DNA from: Hymenopus coronatus
Taxonomy: Eukaryota; Arthropoda; Insecta; Mantodea; Hymenopodidae
Reading direction: 5' to 3'
DNA length: 64,000 bases
Assembly: GCA_030762935.1 (NCBI GenBank)
Contig: CM060890.1
Location: forward strand, 67,830,765-67,894,764
Shown: one piece after another, positions 46,196 through 58,818 of the stretch
How positions within the stretch are numbered: the stretch's first letter is position 1
Layout: every line of letters begins with the position of its first letter
Position numbers and translations under genes: made by a program
The notes under the pieces: model-generated
The model's input: the letters and a program-made list of their open reading frames with translations, nothing else
Told to the model about the DNA's origin: nothing
Databases searched by the model: none

Positions 46196-46567
46196 GCACG
46201 GTAGTTCCATTATTTAAAAGTAGTCAGAAGGGAACTCGTTCATAGACCTTGCAAGCTGTGGCAAAACACTTAGCTGGATCCAAAACCCACAATCACGGTG
46301 TTATGGGTCACATGTCCATTTAATAATTCAGAGAACACGAATTAGCATCTCGGTTGGTCCCAGTTCTTTGGCTAATTGATTTATGAGGATCTGGCTTGTC
46401 TTGGAACGTCAAATAAAGGATAGCTCGTTGCTCTTTTCACCTGAGACTCACCTGAGCACCCATTAATCATAACTTCAAGTGTCTCTGTTAACCTGAGATG
46501 TTTACCAGAAACCACAAACTGTTGTCCAAAAGTGAAAAAAACCGGCAAACTATTGTGATATTTTGCT
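46196..46567. other. No gene recognised
   Basis: A minus-strand 68-codon frame (46587-46381) has no known motif. A GTGAGT near 46436 resembles a donor site, but there is no matching acceptor or homology. Confidence 0.4.
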
Positions 46568-48232
46568 AAAAGTCTGGTGTGTTCCATTCAAATAACTTTC
46601 TCTACCTATCCTGCAAACACACTTATAGTAAACTTAATTCTTCTTTCTGCTAATCGAGAAAAAAACTTAGTAGAGCATCTTATAACTAACCTCCAAGTAG
46701 AAGGGGACTATGGGAATACGCTAGGCTAAAGCGATAGTCAGATGTTTTAAAGCCGTCACTATGCGATTGTCATTGGAATTTGATAATTTGCATGGCCGGG
46801 AGTAAAACAAAAGTAACACAGACGACTTTCTACTTGGGAAAAGTAGAATATAATGAATATCTCGGAAATGGTAGACTAGAAAAAACAAATCTGATGACTT
46901 TCACATGACTTTCACATGACTTTCTCTACATCACCGTAACAAATTATTGTTAAAAAGCATATTCTTCAACCTACTTTATGGTAATCGAGATAAACATTAG
47001 CAGAAATGTTCTTAATTACTTGTAATCAAAAGGAAAAAAAGAGAATAAACTAGGCTAAAACAAATGTCAAATATGTTAAAAGCTGGTTGCTATGTAGTTA
47101 AAATCCGTTTTTATGCAGGGCTAGGAGTTCACAACTTTCTGTGTGAGAAAAGTATAAGTATTTTATATCTGAAACAAATAACAAGGAATATATCAGAAAT
47201 GGTCAATTCCACGAAAAAAACCTATATGACATAAATTGTGTGCTTTCACGTGATCTACAGTTTTTGTGTAGTAAGTTTCTGTATATTTCTTACGGTTTAC
47301 GAGTTACACAAAATTGAGCAAAATTCATTCAGAATAAAAAGGACTTTAGAGGCTATTCCCAGAAAATTCAAAATATAAATTTTATTTGTCATATAAATAT
47401 CTTCAATATACGGTATTTTAGTCAAAATCGTTAAGAGTATTTTTTGAGAAAATCAAAACTTTTCGAAATTCTTTCCATGTAAAGAAGTTTGGTATTTTAC
47501 CGACTTTTCGTTTTTGAGTTATCGTGTTCATAGACACACGAACAAATACACACGTGCGCGCGCGTTCGCGCGTGCGAAATATTTTTCTTTTTTTGGTCCC
47601 AAAACGTATATTTCCGGTGAAATCTCGGAATAGAATTTTTGGGTGGAATGCAATACCTTCTCTAAATACTATGTACACAGTACATGTAGACAAAGTAAAA
47701 GTACAATGACATAAGTTGTGTGTTTTAACAATATCTATATTTTTGTGTTGTAAGCTTTTATTTATCTCATACGGTTTACAAGTTTTGCTAAACTCATTCA
47801 AAATAAAGAGGATTTTAGAGGCTGCTCTTAGAAAATCAAAATATACATTTTGTCATAAAAGTATCATTAATAAAGGAAATTTTAATCAAAACCATTAGTT
47901 ATTTCTGAAAAAATCAAATTTTCGAACATTTTTTAACGTAAAACGTAGTTTGGGGTGGGAGAATTTTCTTGAAGATCTTCGTGTCGTAATAGTGGAAGTT
48001 GCTGAACTTAGTATCAATTTTCGTATTTAAGCTATTTTTCGTTTTTGAATTATGGTGTTTACAAATGCACGGATACACACATACGTGGACTATTTTCTAA
48101 AATGTTTTTTTTTTTATATAGAGACATTAAAACGTGTATATCTAATGCTATCTTAGTATCCATTTTTGGGTGGAATGCAATATCTTCTCTATCTATGTAC
48201 TATATACTAAGTAGAGAAAGCAAAATAGCAAC
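46568..48232 (-). mobile_element. Three family A copies in a row, same direction
   Basis: A truncated copy (46568-46885), a nearly full copy (46886-47700, ending CAGTACATGTAGACAAAGTA) and a copy lacking its first part (47705-48232, ending AAGTAGAGAAAGCA) follow one another with only A-rich joints. The middle copy has a duplicated GACTTTCACATGACTTTCAC near its start and a CG-rich stretch (CGTGCGCGCGCG) at about 47553. Confidence 0.85.
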
Positions 48233-48469
48233 TTAGCACTGAATATCTGAATTTGATGTAGATGTGCATGTCACAAAATCACTGCAAAATGTATTATGCC
48301 ATAAAGTGGAAGAAATAATGTTACATGACAATCAGTGGCGCTCAGTGCTCTGAGAACTATTCCAGTAATTAAATGAATATTATGCAACTATAACAACCTT
48401 TTAAATAACACACCCATTCGGATTCAACAGGAATTTAGTGTTCAGATAAATTGGAAGATAAGCATGGTA

Positions 48470-49010
48470 GTGAGAATATATAAGGGTAAACGAGGACAAA
48501 CCAGACGTGATTCAGACAATAATTAGCAAATACTTAAATAATAAAAAGTGTGGAATATATGCTTTTTCAGATTTTAAAAAAGGTTTTGATACAATAAAAG
48601 AAGAAGCACTAAAATATAAATTGCATAGAAAGGGGGATTGATGAATTTATTAGCGTAATAGAGAAAATATAAGAAGGAATAAGGTGTAGAATAAGATATG
48701 GATGGAAGGGGGGGATAATTGAGCTGCCAGAACAGAAGATAAGTTTGAGACAAGATTGTAAATTAAGCCCAATAGTGTTCAACATTTTCATATATGCCAT
48801 ATTAGAAAGAGTGAAGGAAGAAATGGCGGAGGTCCGTGTTGATGAATAAGGAAATACAGGATTACTTTACGCAAATTACCTAATGGTGGGAGCGTACACG
48901 ACAATAGGACTTCAGAGGGCAATTAATAAAATTCAGAAACTCTGCAGAAAGGGGGATAACACTATCCATTAATAAACTAAGATAGTGGTGTTCAAAAAAG
49001 GAACCGGATT
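48470..49010 (+). pseudogene. LINE reverse transcriptase fragment, inactive
   Basis: Near 48549 the plus strand reads GIYAFSDFKKGFDTIK (the motif with the first catalytic Asp). Near 48640-48790 it reads IRYGWKGGIIELPEQ, then LRQDCKLSPIVFNIFIYAIL. Near 48865 the catalytic YADD box reads YANYLMV, so both Asp residues are gone. Several stops and shifts are present. The N-terminal endonuclease and the 3' end are not visible. Confidence 0.8.
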
Positions 49011-49138
49011 AAAGAAGGAAAGAAGTGATATTAGGAAGGAAAATAAGTTGAAAGATTAAGTTGTAATGCAAGCTGGGCAGCTCATGGTAGAAAGATAGGA
49101 TCAAAGGTAAAGCGGTAATGACGGAATTACATACATAA

Positions 49139-49209
<71 letters not shown>
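49139..49209. repeat. (TAA)n microsatellite
   Basis: About 23 uninterrupted TAA triplets, the longest such array in the window. The downstream neighbour (49210-49330, CCATGGCACGACAGCTC onward with a poly-C of nine) looks like a truncated SINE adjoining it. Confidence 0.95.
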
Positions 49210-49213
<4 letters not shown>

Positions 49214-49345
49214 CTCCATGGCACGACAGCTCATAAGAAAGTTTGGCCTACCGCCCGGCCGCTGCGCCCCCCCCCCATCTCGGTCCATGACAGACGTAAT
49301 GGATGGGTTGTAATATTGGAGTGTGAGCCGTGGTCAGCGCCTCGA
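49210..49345. mobile_element. Possible truncated SINE
   Basis: A GC-rich block with GGCCTACCGCCCGGCCGCTG and CGCCTCGAAGAGTTGGTGG next to a TAA array. The composition and position fit a SINE fragment. I did not find a second copy in the window. Confidence 0.35.
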
Positions 49346-49858
49346 AGAGTTGGTGGAGGCAGCTATAGGAAATCTAGAGAATGGGAGACATGTGGAGGAT
49401 GGGAGAAGAAATGAAAACGGTTTCTGGAAGCCAGTGAGAAATAGGATAAAAGACAAAGATAAATAGGAAATGTTGGGTGAACTAGAAAATAAAAAGTATC
49501 TTTGTTTATACAGAAAAATAAACAGAGAATAGTCTAGAGAGGGAAATGTAGAAATATGCCATAAGGAGAAAGAGAAGGGATTAACTTGAATGAGAACAGG
49601 AGCATTACTTTGGAAAGAGATCAGCTGCAACGAACTAGAACGTTGTATTTTAAGCGGGGAGAAAGAAGGGTTGTTCACTAATTAACAGAATGTAAAGAGG
49701 CGAGTAATTGGAGGAGAGGAATTTGAACACAAATGGGATGTTACACTAGGAGAATGGTAGCAATGAAAATGTTGAATATCAAGAAAAAGGGAAGAACTAA
49801 AGAAACAGGGTAATATGTGGAACAGATAAAGAAACGTGGATAACAAAAAAGTAAGACC

Positions 49859-49891
<33 letters not shown>

Positions 49892-50013
49892 TGTGTATAG
49901 AAGAGAAAATACAGAGATTGGAATGGAATTAAGAATTAATATGAGTTAAAAATTGTAAATTTAACCCAAATACAAAAGATTAATGTTCAGTGTTCAGTGA
50001 CTGCTAGGATGAT
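49346..50013. other. No gene recognised
   Basis: Purine-rich on the plus strand, with a (GA)n array at about 49860-49885. The minus-strand frame 49678-49334 has low-complexity Ser/Phe/Leu content. It may be more of the degraded LINE at 48470. Confidence 0.35.
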
Positions 50014-50025
50014 TTTATAAGTGAA

Positions 50026-50326
50026 AAAAGAATGTAAATGGCATGTTATTTATGGAAGCTCTTAAACATCTGTGGTTCTCAGCGTCCCATTCTATGTTGG
50101 GCGTGAACGACCGCTTAATTTTGCTCAGAGGCCTCTCTATCAGGCTTGAGGTTCTTTTACGCGCCGTAATTCTACGACACGGGACCAACGGCTTTACTTC
50201 CCTTTCGAAGGAAGCCATGCTAAAGATTTTTTACACCCGAAAAGATCTATGTCCTCCGCCGGGTTTGAACCCGCGACCTTGTGTACATGAAGTCAGCATA
50301 GTAACCATCACACCATGGAGGGCGAA
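50026..50326 (-). mobile_element. tRNA-derived SINE S1, with target duplication
   Basis: Reading on the minus strand, the head lies at about 50250-50326 (TCGCCCTCCATGGTGTGATG, then GGTCGCGGGTTCAAACC) and the body extends to TAAATAACATGCC near 50036. The 12-bp flanks TTTATAAGTGAA at 50014-50025 and 50327-50338 are identical. Confidence 0.92.
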
Positions 50327-50339
50327 TTTATAAGTGAAG

Positions 50340-51454
50340 AAAATGTTTTGATTGTTACGTTTTTTTTTTAATGTGATCTTGTGTGCAGTTTCTTGGTGTG
50401 AGGCAAAGTTTATTATCAGCATCTAGCAGGTGAATGTTGTATATATAATAGCAAATAGCAACAGTGTGAGAGCGAAAGCCGATTTATACATGGATATTTA
50501 TGATTTTGTTGTGTTTTCACTATAAAAATTGCAGTTCAACACCAAAACAAGAATAGCCCTTTGCAAGCTGCTAATGTTTAATAGAAGCGTTCAGTCGGAG
50601 GTTATTAAAGGTATACGTACCAAGAAAAAGTGGTGGTTGCAGGCAAGTTCGCTCAGCTAGCACTAAAGAGCGCAGCGTGGCTTTTACAGCCGTTCCAGGT
50701 TCGTTGCATGTGTCGAAAACTCGTAGACCTGCAAAATAAAACTAAAGCTGACATCCAATAACCTAATCAGTCCAACATTTTGGAATGTTTAATAAGTACT
50801 GATGCTATTTTTTTTATATTTGTTGAGGATATAAGTATGCATCATTTTAAAGTCAAAATAAAGGAAAAATGCTCTCAAAGAAAGAAACCATATGGCTGGG
50901 ATACACCGAAGCTGCCATGTTTAGCAGTGGTATCAATTTGGGGATCAAACAATCCCTTAACAAATCTCCTAAAATAAACAACTACCCCACAGAGCGATAC
51001 GATTAATAATATTTAGTGTGAAGAACTGCAGAATATAGAATGAAAAAGACAGATGATTTTAAATACGTGCCTCTAATTTACAAGACTGTATAATAACTAA
51101 GATTTATAAGTTGATAGTTTTCTTCATCTTTTATATTCCCGTAGTAAAAGTTCGTTTAACAATAATTTATATGAAAACGAATCTTACATTTTTCTCAAGA
51201 GTCTTATAATGTACTTTGCTCCTTTTATTACATTTGAACATACATTCCAATATAATCTAATTTACCTGCGAGAATCCTTGTGTCTCATTTGATACAATTT
51301 ATTTTCTTTCTTTAACAATTTTTCTTTGTAGTTTTATTGGATGTAAAAAACTAAATGTATATAATAGTTCATTTTGAGTGGAGCCACTTACAATGTGCTG
51401 TTAACAAAGTAATTACATCAACTGCAACGTTTTAGTTGCAAAGCACTCGAAATG
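50340..51454. other. No gene recognised
   Basis: AT-rich, no coding or repeat element identified. A short frame at 50780-50977 has no recognisable features. Confidence 0.4.
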
Positions 51455-51783
51455 TTCCATTTCATTTCATTTATTTCATCCATAAAACATTTACACACGT
51501 CAACAAATAGGTAACAACATTATGAAATGCATATCAAATGTAAATTATACAAAATTTACAACATATAGGATTACAACATACAAAAATTTTACGTTACAAA
51601 GAGTAAACAATTAACCTAAGATTGCCAACAATTAACCTAAGATAGAAAAAATTCATCAACTGAATAATAACCATTTGTCATTAAAAGCTTTGTAAACATT
51701 TCTTAAAAACTACGATGGATTTCATATTCTTTATTTTAGCAGGTATATGATTGTACACGTGGGTAGTAAAATAGAAGATATTC

Positions 51784-51819
<36 letters not shown>

Positions 51820-51927
51820 GAATTATGAGGCATAATACGTATTTTTAACTTGCTCCTTGTATCACACATATGAGTTAACAAGTGTTTCAATGTGTGATTC
51901 ATATACATATATGAAACTATTGTGCAA

Positions 51928-52866
51928 CTACACACACGGCAGTGACATAATGTTTAACTCTCTAAAATATTGTTTACAGCTGGTAGTATAAGGTAAATTG
52001 AGCATAATTCTGATTACTTTTTTTTTTTTTTTTTGTAGTTTAAATATTTTAATTGCCTCACTACTAGATCCCCATAGAACTGTCCCATATGACAGAAGTG
52101 AATGAAAATTTGCAAAATATACCATCCTAAGTGTGCACTCATTTACTAATTGGCTAAGCATTTTGATTTGAAAACATATCTCACTAAGTCGCTTTACTAA
52201 TTCATTAATATGGACATTCCATTTCAGGTTCTTTTCAATCCAAACCCCAAGAAATTTTTTTTTATCAGTATATTTTATTTCCTCTCCCTCAAATAATATA
52301 GCTAAAAAAACAACATGGGGCCTAAAACTGAACATTGTGGGACTCCGCATTTAAGTGTCAATTAATTTGACAATATCGATTTCGCCTGCTTTTGTTTATT
52401 ATCATAGTATTCTATTTCAACTACTTGCTTTATATGCAAGGTATGATCTAAACCAATTGTAATCTATCCCTCTAATTCCATATTTGAATAGTTTTAATAT
52501 TTCATGATTTACAAGTATCAAAAGCTTTTGACAAATCAAGAAACATACCAATGCAATGCTCGGAGTTATATAATTTTGCATAAATTTCATTACAGAACCC
52601 AATGCTTTGGTAGTTGATTTTCCTTTTTCAAACCCATGCTGAACTGAAGAAATAATTTTAAATTTATTAATAATGCTTATCATTCTTTTATAAAAAAAAG
52701 AAAAAACCGACAAAAGTGAGATTGGCCTATAATTCTTTACCTCAAATTTTGACCCTTTTTTGAACATTGGTTTTATTTTCCCAATTTTAAAACTATCTGG
52801 GGAGTAGCCATTACTCATTGATACATTAATTAGAAAACATAAAGCTTTAAAAGTACATTTGAACAT
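51928..52866 (-). pseudogene. LINE reverse transcriptase and C-terminal remnant
   Basis: 52866-52417 reads FKIGKIKPMFKKGSKFEVKN, shown here as the finger region, then RPISLLSVFSFFYKRMI and QHGFEKGKSTTKAL. The catalytic box falls in a broken stretch near 52400-52350. 52350-51928 reads KKFLGVWIEKNLKWNVHI and LLSYGTVLWGSSSEAIKIF. Two poly-T tracts (52019-52034 and 51788-51818) interrupt the C-terminal part and its UTR. Confidence 0.8.
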
Positions 52867-53879
52867 GATTTTAACATTCGAGCACCCAACTAATCCATGC
52901 GATTTTTTTGTTTTTCATATTTTTTATTATAGGTGATAATTACTTTTTTATTACTGGTGTAAGGAAAATATATGGATATGAATTTCCCTCTGCGAGTACT
53001 GTGTCATGTGCTTGAGTCGAATAACCATTAACTGATTTGTTTGCTACTTCTACAAAATAAGTGTTAACTGCCTTTGCTATATAGTTTGATCATTCTTTAT
53101 TAAATTATCATTTTGACAATCTTTCTTTTGTGTATGTAATTCTTGTTTGATTATATTCCACACAGTCTTTGATTTGTTTTCCGAATTTGCAGTTAAATTA
53201 TTATTGTGAACACGTTTAGCATTTTATAACTTAATTATAATTTTTATATGTTTATATATTTTGTTATATTTTATTTTTATCTTAAAAAACAGTTACCTTA
53301 ATTGCTTTGCTGATTTATTTAAGTGCCTCAGCTTATCACTTGATATGCGTATTCCTTTTGTTATCCAAATATTGCTTTTTCTTTTATTTAATATGACTCT
53401 TTTTAGTGGAAAGGCAATATATGCATAATGTTTTAAAGCGTTTATAAAACAAACAGCCGCTGTATTAATATTTTCCTGAGATAAAACATTTTCTCACGTT
53501 TCTTTTGACAATAAGTATTGCAAATAGTGTACATGTTCACTACTTGTACACCTTTTAAATTGGTATACATAGTGCTCATGTTTTAATTTTTCTGTTTTTT
53601 GACAATTCATTGTAACTGTACATTTTTGCCCACTGTGATCAGATAAAACACTACGTTTAATTTCTACAGTATAATCTACGAAACATGAATTTAAAATTAG
53701 CTGGTCTATTGCAGTTTGAGTTACATTAGTAGTTCGTTTAACTGTGTTTACTGCTTATTTCATTCCATAAGTAAGCAGCAGTGCTGTTAATTTCTGTTTA
53801 TTTAAATTCTCTGCAAGAAAATTAATATTCAAATCACCAATTATTAACATATTTTTTTGTTTTTTTCTGCAAAAATGCC

Positions 53880-54250
53880 ATGACTTTTTCTAACTTTTCA
53901 ATAAACTGCATTACACAACTACTCGGATTCCTATATATACATGCAACTAATACTTTCTGCTCCAATAGCTCTATCATGCACATCTCAAATTGTTCATTAC
54001 ATACAAATTATCAAAATAAGTTAACCTTTTGAATTTAACATTATCTTTTGCAAAAGTGCAGGAACTCCCATTATTCTTCTTCTTTCTACAAAAATAACTA
54101 CCCATTGAAAACCCTGTTAAATTGTAAAATTCAATTTCATCGTCTTTCAGCCAGTATTCTGTCAGTCCTATAATATCTACATTAATTAAGTTACTGCTGA
54201 TAAGTACCGCTAAGTTTACCTTTTTGTTTCTAGCACTTTGCATATTTTGA
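53880..54250 (-). pseudogene. LINE endonuclease remnant
   Basis: The frame at 54243-53974 reads NLINVDIIGLTEYWLKDDE, the strand and acidic patch of an apurinic-type endonuclease where the usual sequence is D-x-x-x-x-T/S-E-x-W. It then reads FYNLTGFSMGSYFCRK. The catalytic His-containing end of the domain lies in lower coordinates and is frameshifted. Confidence 0.75.
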
Positions 54251-54852
54251 TAATATAAAATAATTTTATTTTTAGTGATAGTATCTAATATAAAAGGATC
54301 TTTACAAAACTTCCTTTGTTTACTTAAGTTCTGGCTTTGATATAAATCTATAACAGGTGATACATTTCCAGTTCCCCTTTCATATTTATCACTGTATTCA
54401 TTGATACCCTCCTGATAATGACTTGAAGAGGAATTATAGTTAGAGTAACTTGTACACAGCTGTTACTGCCTCCTACAGTTAGCTTTTATAACAAACTCTG
54501 GTTCTAACGATTCCCCCATTTCCTAACCCTACCGCTGTGAACACTATCTAGTTTTTTGAGGTTATGTTATATATCAATCTGTTCAGTAACCTGCTGAATT
54601 TCCCAGACCCTTTCCTATTTAGGTGGAATCCATCTCTAGCTAGATCTTGTTCCCTAATCCAAGCTTTCCCATCCAAGAAGATACAATCATGCTGCTCACA
54701 ATGCTGCATTCACATCATCAATATATCAAATATCACAATCACGGCGCTTAAGAACACCACATACACACGCTTTCGCAAATGGGTAAAGTTCCTTTGCTAC
54801 AGCAACTAAATTATTTATTTTCTCCATAATATTATTGAAGAATGCACTGAAT

Positions 54853-55575
54853 CTATATTATTGGTTCCTTAATGTAGTATAGGAATATCTGGATCATCTC
54901 TATTCTAATGCAGTTTTCTTTCCAGGTGTTGAATCTGGGCTCCTGGATAACAGTACTATGCATCAACATTAAAGCGTTGCTTTGCATGATGTCTTCGATA
55001 GCAGCAGTTTCTCTCTCATATGTTGCAGATGTAGGAACAACTGGTTTTCCATTTTCGTTAATATCTTCATGCTCGTGGGTGGTGTATTCGTTTTCCTGGA
55101 ATTCTAGGACAGAATACCTATTTTCCAGGGACAGACGTTCATTTTGTTGTATTTGTCTAGACTTCCTCCTCATTTGCTTGCTGTAACTAACATGTCGCCA
55201 TCTATCAGATTTTACGCATCAAATCGAGTTTCCCGCTGCATTTTATTTATTTCTTCCTCCTGGTTTACAGTACAGTTTGGAAGAAATTCATTTTCTTTCT
55301 TCAATTCTAAAATGTCCATTTGCAGTACTTTTACGATTTCAAATAACGTTTTTATTTCACTTTGTCATGTTTTACTTCGGTCATTTTGCGTGTAGTCTCA
55401 CTGTCATTTCAATAGTACCACTCATTTTCTAGTACAGCTTCCTTATTCACTCCTCCATATTTAAAATGATACCATTTATCACAATAACTACACAGAATAT
55501 CGTTTAAAACATTTTTTCTGCACTTCGGGCAGTTATTATTACAGAATTTTGTCGGAGCTGCAGCATGCCGTTTCT
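54853..55575 (-). pseudogene. LINE ORF1 remnant with PHD-like zinc motif
   Basis: From about 55540 downwards the minus strand reads NNCPKCRKNVLNDILCSYC, then DKWYHFKYGG. The spacing is C-X2-C-X9-C-X2-C-X4-H, like the first part of a PHD finger found in ORF1 proteins of some CR1- and Jockey-related LINEs. The reading then breaks. The frame at 55173-54853 (RQIQQNERLSLENRYSVLEF) is probably the downstream part of ORF1. Confidence 0.6.
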
Positions 55576-55610
55576 ACACTCGGCGCCATCTTGGACGTCT
55601 CTATAAATCC

Positions 55611-57984
55611 AATACTCTTTTTATATTTAGGAGCATGCACGAAAATGTAATTATGAGCACATATGAGCTATTCTGATAGAAACTTTCTGAAATTAACATC
55701 AGAAAGAAAAAATAATAACTCTAAATATAATTAAATTACAATTTAACTTTCAAAGATGCCATGTGGGACAATCTAGTTTGACATCACCGTTTACTTCGCG
55801 GTTCCAAGTAGAAGCAATTAACTACATTATGCTATTTAAAATGAAGACACACGGTATTCATTTCCTTTTAATTTTAGTGTATTGTGTAGTTATGTGCAAT
55901 TTCTGAGTAGCAAATTTAGCAGAGAATTTTGGTTTTAGGATCAACAAGAGGTTCAAATAGATGTTGAAACAGAAATGACCAGCGCAGAATTTCTCTGTGC
56001 AACAATTTATCTCATACCTCCAACAAATTGTTCATTCACGTGCCAAAAAAAACCGAAATCACGAAGAAAAGGATTTTCCATGGTCAAACTATGTCAGCGA
56101 TGAATGAGAAATCCATAATGAATTGTTGCGAGGGTCATTTGGTGTAAGTTAAACATATTGTATTGCTACTTTTAACCGTTTTAAGTACTGCATCTGACAG
56201 TTCAATGGCGTATTGTTTAATTTTGCTTTTGAGAGCTTCTCCACTTTTCAGCAGTTACTCTGTACTTCCAATTGCCATTATTCACCATTGATCCACTCAA
56301 CTTCTTCCAGACACCCATCGCTCAGCATTCTATGGATCTCTGCTTTCCAAGTTGCTCTAGAAGTCTGCCCCGCTTCCTTCTACCATTGTAAAAAATGTTT
56401 TGTCACCTACCTTCATCCATTCTTCCAACATGGCTATACCTGAAAAGCTCATCTTGCGATCCTTTCCACCATTATCGCCTCCATATCTATCATCTATCTC
56501 ACCTCTTCATTTCTCCTTCCTTCTAACCTGGAACCTCTGGAGCTTCGTCTTATTCCATCCATATCTACTACAAAAATATTATAATTTTGATCCTGTGCGA
56601 CAGCTCATCCCTCAGCATCATTACGCCCTCCAAACAATTTTAAAAATCTTATTCTTCGTAAGATATGTTATAGTCCTCCTTCACAGTATTTCACTCAACA
56701 TTCTTATAGCTTTTCATAGTTAAATTAATATTATCTACGTCAATTTTACAGCTGTTATTGTTTTGAAGATCTAATAGTTTCCCGGGGAAAGTAGATATCT
56801 GTTCTACTTCGTCCTACTACAAAGTATTCGGTTCCTTTTTACGTGTTTGCTTTCAGTCCGCCTCTTTTGAAAGCTATCAAAAGTTTTCTCATCATGTATT
56901 CACGTCATCAATGACTCTAAGCTATCACCATTGATTATCTGCAAACATCAGTGAATATCCTGTACCACCTTAAATTGGTATTCCCATTCCATTAGAAGAC
57001 CAATTCCACTGTTTGTACCTGCTGGATATATGCTTTAAATAAAGTGGAAGGAGATGCTACGACATTGTATTTTATTAATTCTCAATAGAGATGATTATAC
57101 AATAATTATATATGCTTTAGAAATTGAAGATTGCCCAGCTTTTCTGGTGCCAAATTAGGATATCAGATAGAAATCAAATGATCAAATCATTCTATACTAA
57201 GCAATGGACATTTTTTGTTACCATCACTATAATTATGATCAGTTGATTACTAATTAATGTAATTAATGTTATCCTGACACCATAATTATAACTACTTTGA
57301 GACTTTTAATATTATTTGTGTTTAGCGTCAACTAGGAGTAGTTATTTTCATGCTTCTCCCATTATTCCTGTGGCATCCTATATTTATGTAATATAGATTA
57401 ATAGACAAGTCTACTAGTTTAATGAAAACCAGTTTAATCGAATATTTGGCGTAATACAGTACTTCCTCGGGAATGAGAAAGACGACTTCTGAGCTTCACC
57501 GTTATCCTCCGAAAACCAACCACATCTTAATTTAGGCATTTGAAAGGTGCGTATGCACTTATAATCTTTATCCGCGAAATTTTAGCAGCCACAAAATAGG
57601 TTATCCGCTTCGACTTAATATATCTTCATCTGCCATTTTGATTGAAAAATGGAACAATAAAGTTCTAATTATCAACATACACTCACCCTGAAAACAAGTA
57701 TTATCGTGAATTTAATTCATACTAAACGATGACATCAAAGTCAGTCGTTTTGCGAAATGGGACTATAAAATTATTTTCCTTGATTTCAAAACAATGCCAT
57801 AGTCATTGCAATATAATTTGTAATATCTAGCAAATATTATTTTATGTTAATTTGAAGATAATATTTTCATTAAGAAAATTAGCACTCACTTTTAGCACAT
57901 TGATTTATCAATGATCGTTCAACATTAGAAACGAAGCAGAGAAGGGCTAGGTAACTAACTAATGCAGTGACTGCCGTTTGTTTT
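55611..57984. other. No gene recognised
   Basis: The longest repeat-free stretch of the window. Frames at 56213-56443 and 56400-56723 are Ser/Phe/His-rich and overlap in different frames. The plus strand here is pyrimidine-rich (for example CTTCTACCATTG near 56376), and the minus strand might hold a degraded LINE. I cannot support a gene. Confidence 0.4.
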
Positions 57985-58815
57985 TTTTTTTACTTCCTCT
58001 ATTTGGTGCATAGTACATAGATAGTGAAGTATAAATGTTTATACCCAGATTTCTCAGAAATATACATCTTAGAGCCCTCCGTAAAAAAAGAAAGAAAAAA
58101 GAAATAGAAAAATATCCTCTGTGTGGGTCCGTGGGCCTGTAAACACGATAGCTGAAAATCAAAAAGCTAGTAAAATACCAAACTTGGTATTCAAGTATAG
58201 TATCTTCCAAGGATGGGACACGAAGGTTTTGAGGAAAATCCCATCACCCCAAAATATTCTTTATATGGAAACAGTTCGAACATATCGATTTTCTCAAAAA
58301 TGGCTCTAACTACGGGTATTTAACAGATGTTCACATAACAAATAATCATATCTTAAACTTTCTGCAGACACCCCTGGATACGTCTTCGTTCTGGATGAGT
58401 TTTGCACAACTGATAAACCGTAGCAAATAGACAAACATTTACTACACAAAAATGTAGATCTTATTAAAACACACAATTTACACATATGTATTGTCTTCTT
58501 AGAGTTCATCATTTTCGAAATATTCCTTGTTATTATTTTGAGTTTTGAATTGCTTAAAACTTTTCTCAATTGAGATTTTATCAACTCCTAATCATGCAGA
58601 GAAACGAATTTCAATCACATAGTAATCAGCTTTTAACAGATTTGACCATTGCTTTAGCTTACTTTTTCCCTTATTTTCCTTCTACTTACAAGAAAGCAAG
58701 TCCACAGCCGCTAATGTTTATCTCAATTAACATGAAATATATAGAAAAATATGTTCTTTAACTATAATTTAATATATAGATGTAGAGAAAATAAGTAAAT
58801 GTAACACATCACTTT
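57985..58815 (+). mobile_element. Family A copy
   Basis: Starts TTTACTTCCTCTATTTGGTG and ends AATGTAACACATCACTTTTT. The next copy begins in the same T-run. Confidence 0.85.
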
Positions 58816-58818
58816 TTG

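Larger units (their letters stand above)
51455..55610 (-). mobile_element. Jockey/CR1-like LINE, nearly full length, inactive
   Basis: All parts of one LINE occur in order on the minus strand: a GGCGCCGAGT-type 5' region with a CCAAGATGGC start, an ORF1 zinc motif, ORF1 remainder, endonuclease, reverse transcriptase, C-terminal region, and a 3' end with an ATGAAATAAATGAAATGAAA tail near 51460. About 4.15 kb. Stops and frameshifts break the proteins. The superfamily assignment rests on motifs only. Confidence 0.85.

Noticed and set aside
46381..46587. Minus-strand frame near a GTGAGT as an exon
   Set aside because: No acceptor, no homology, and an end within a family A boundary.
56213..56723. 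Two plus-strand frames of 76 and 107 codons
   Set aside because: Pyrimidine-rich sequence giving Ser/Phe/Leu-rich translations with no motif; overlapping in different frames.
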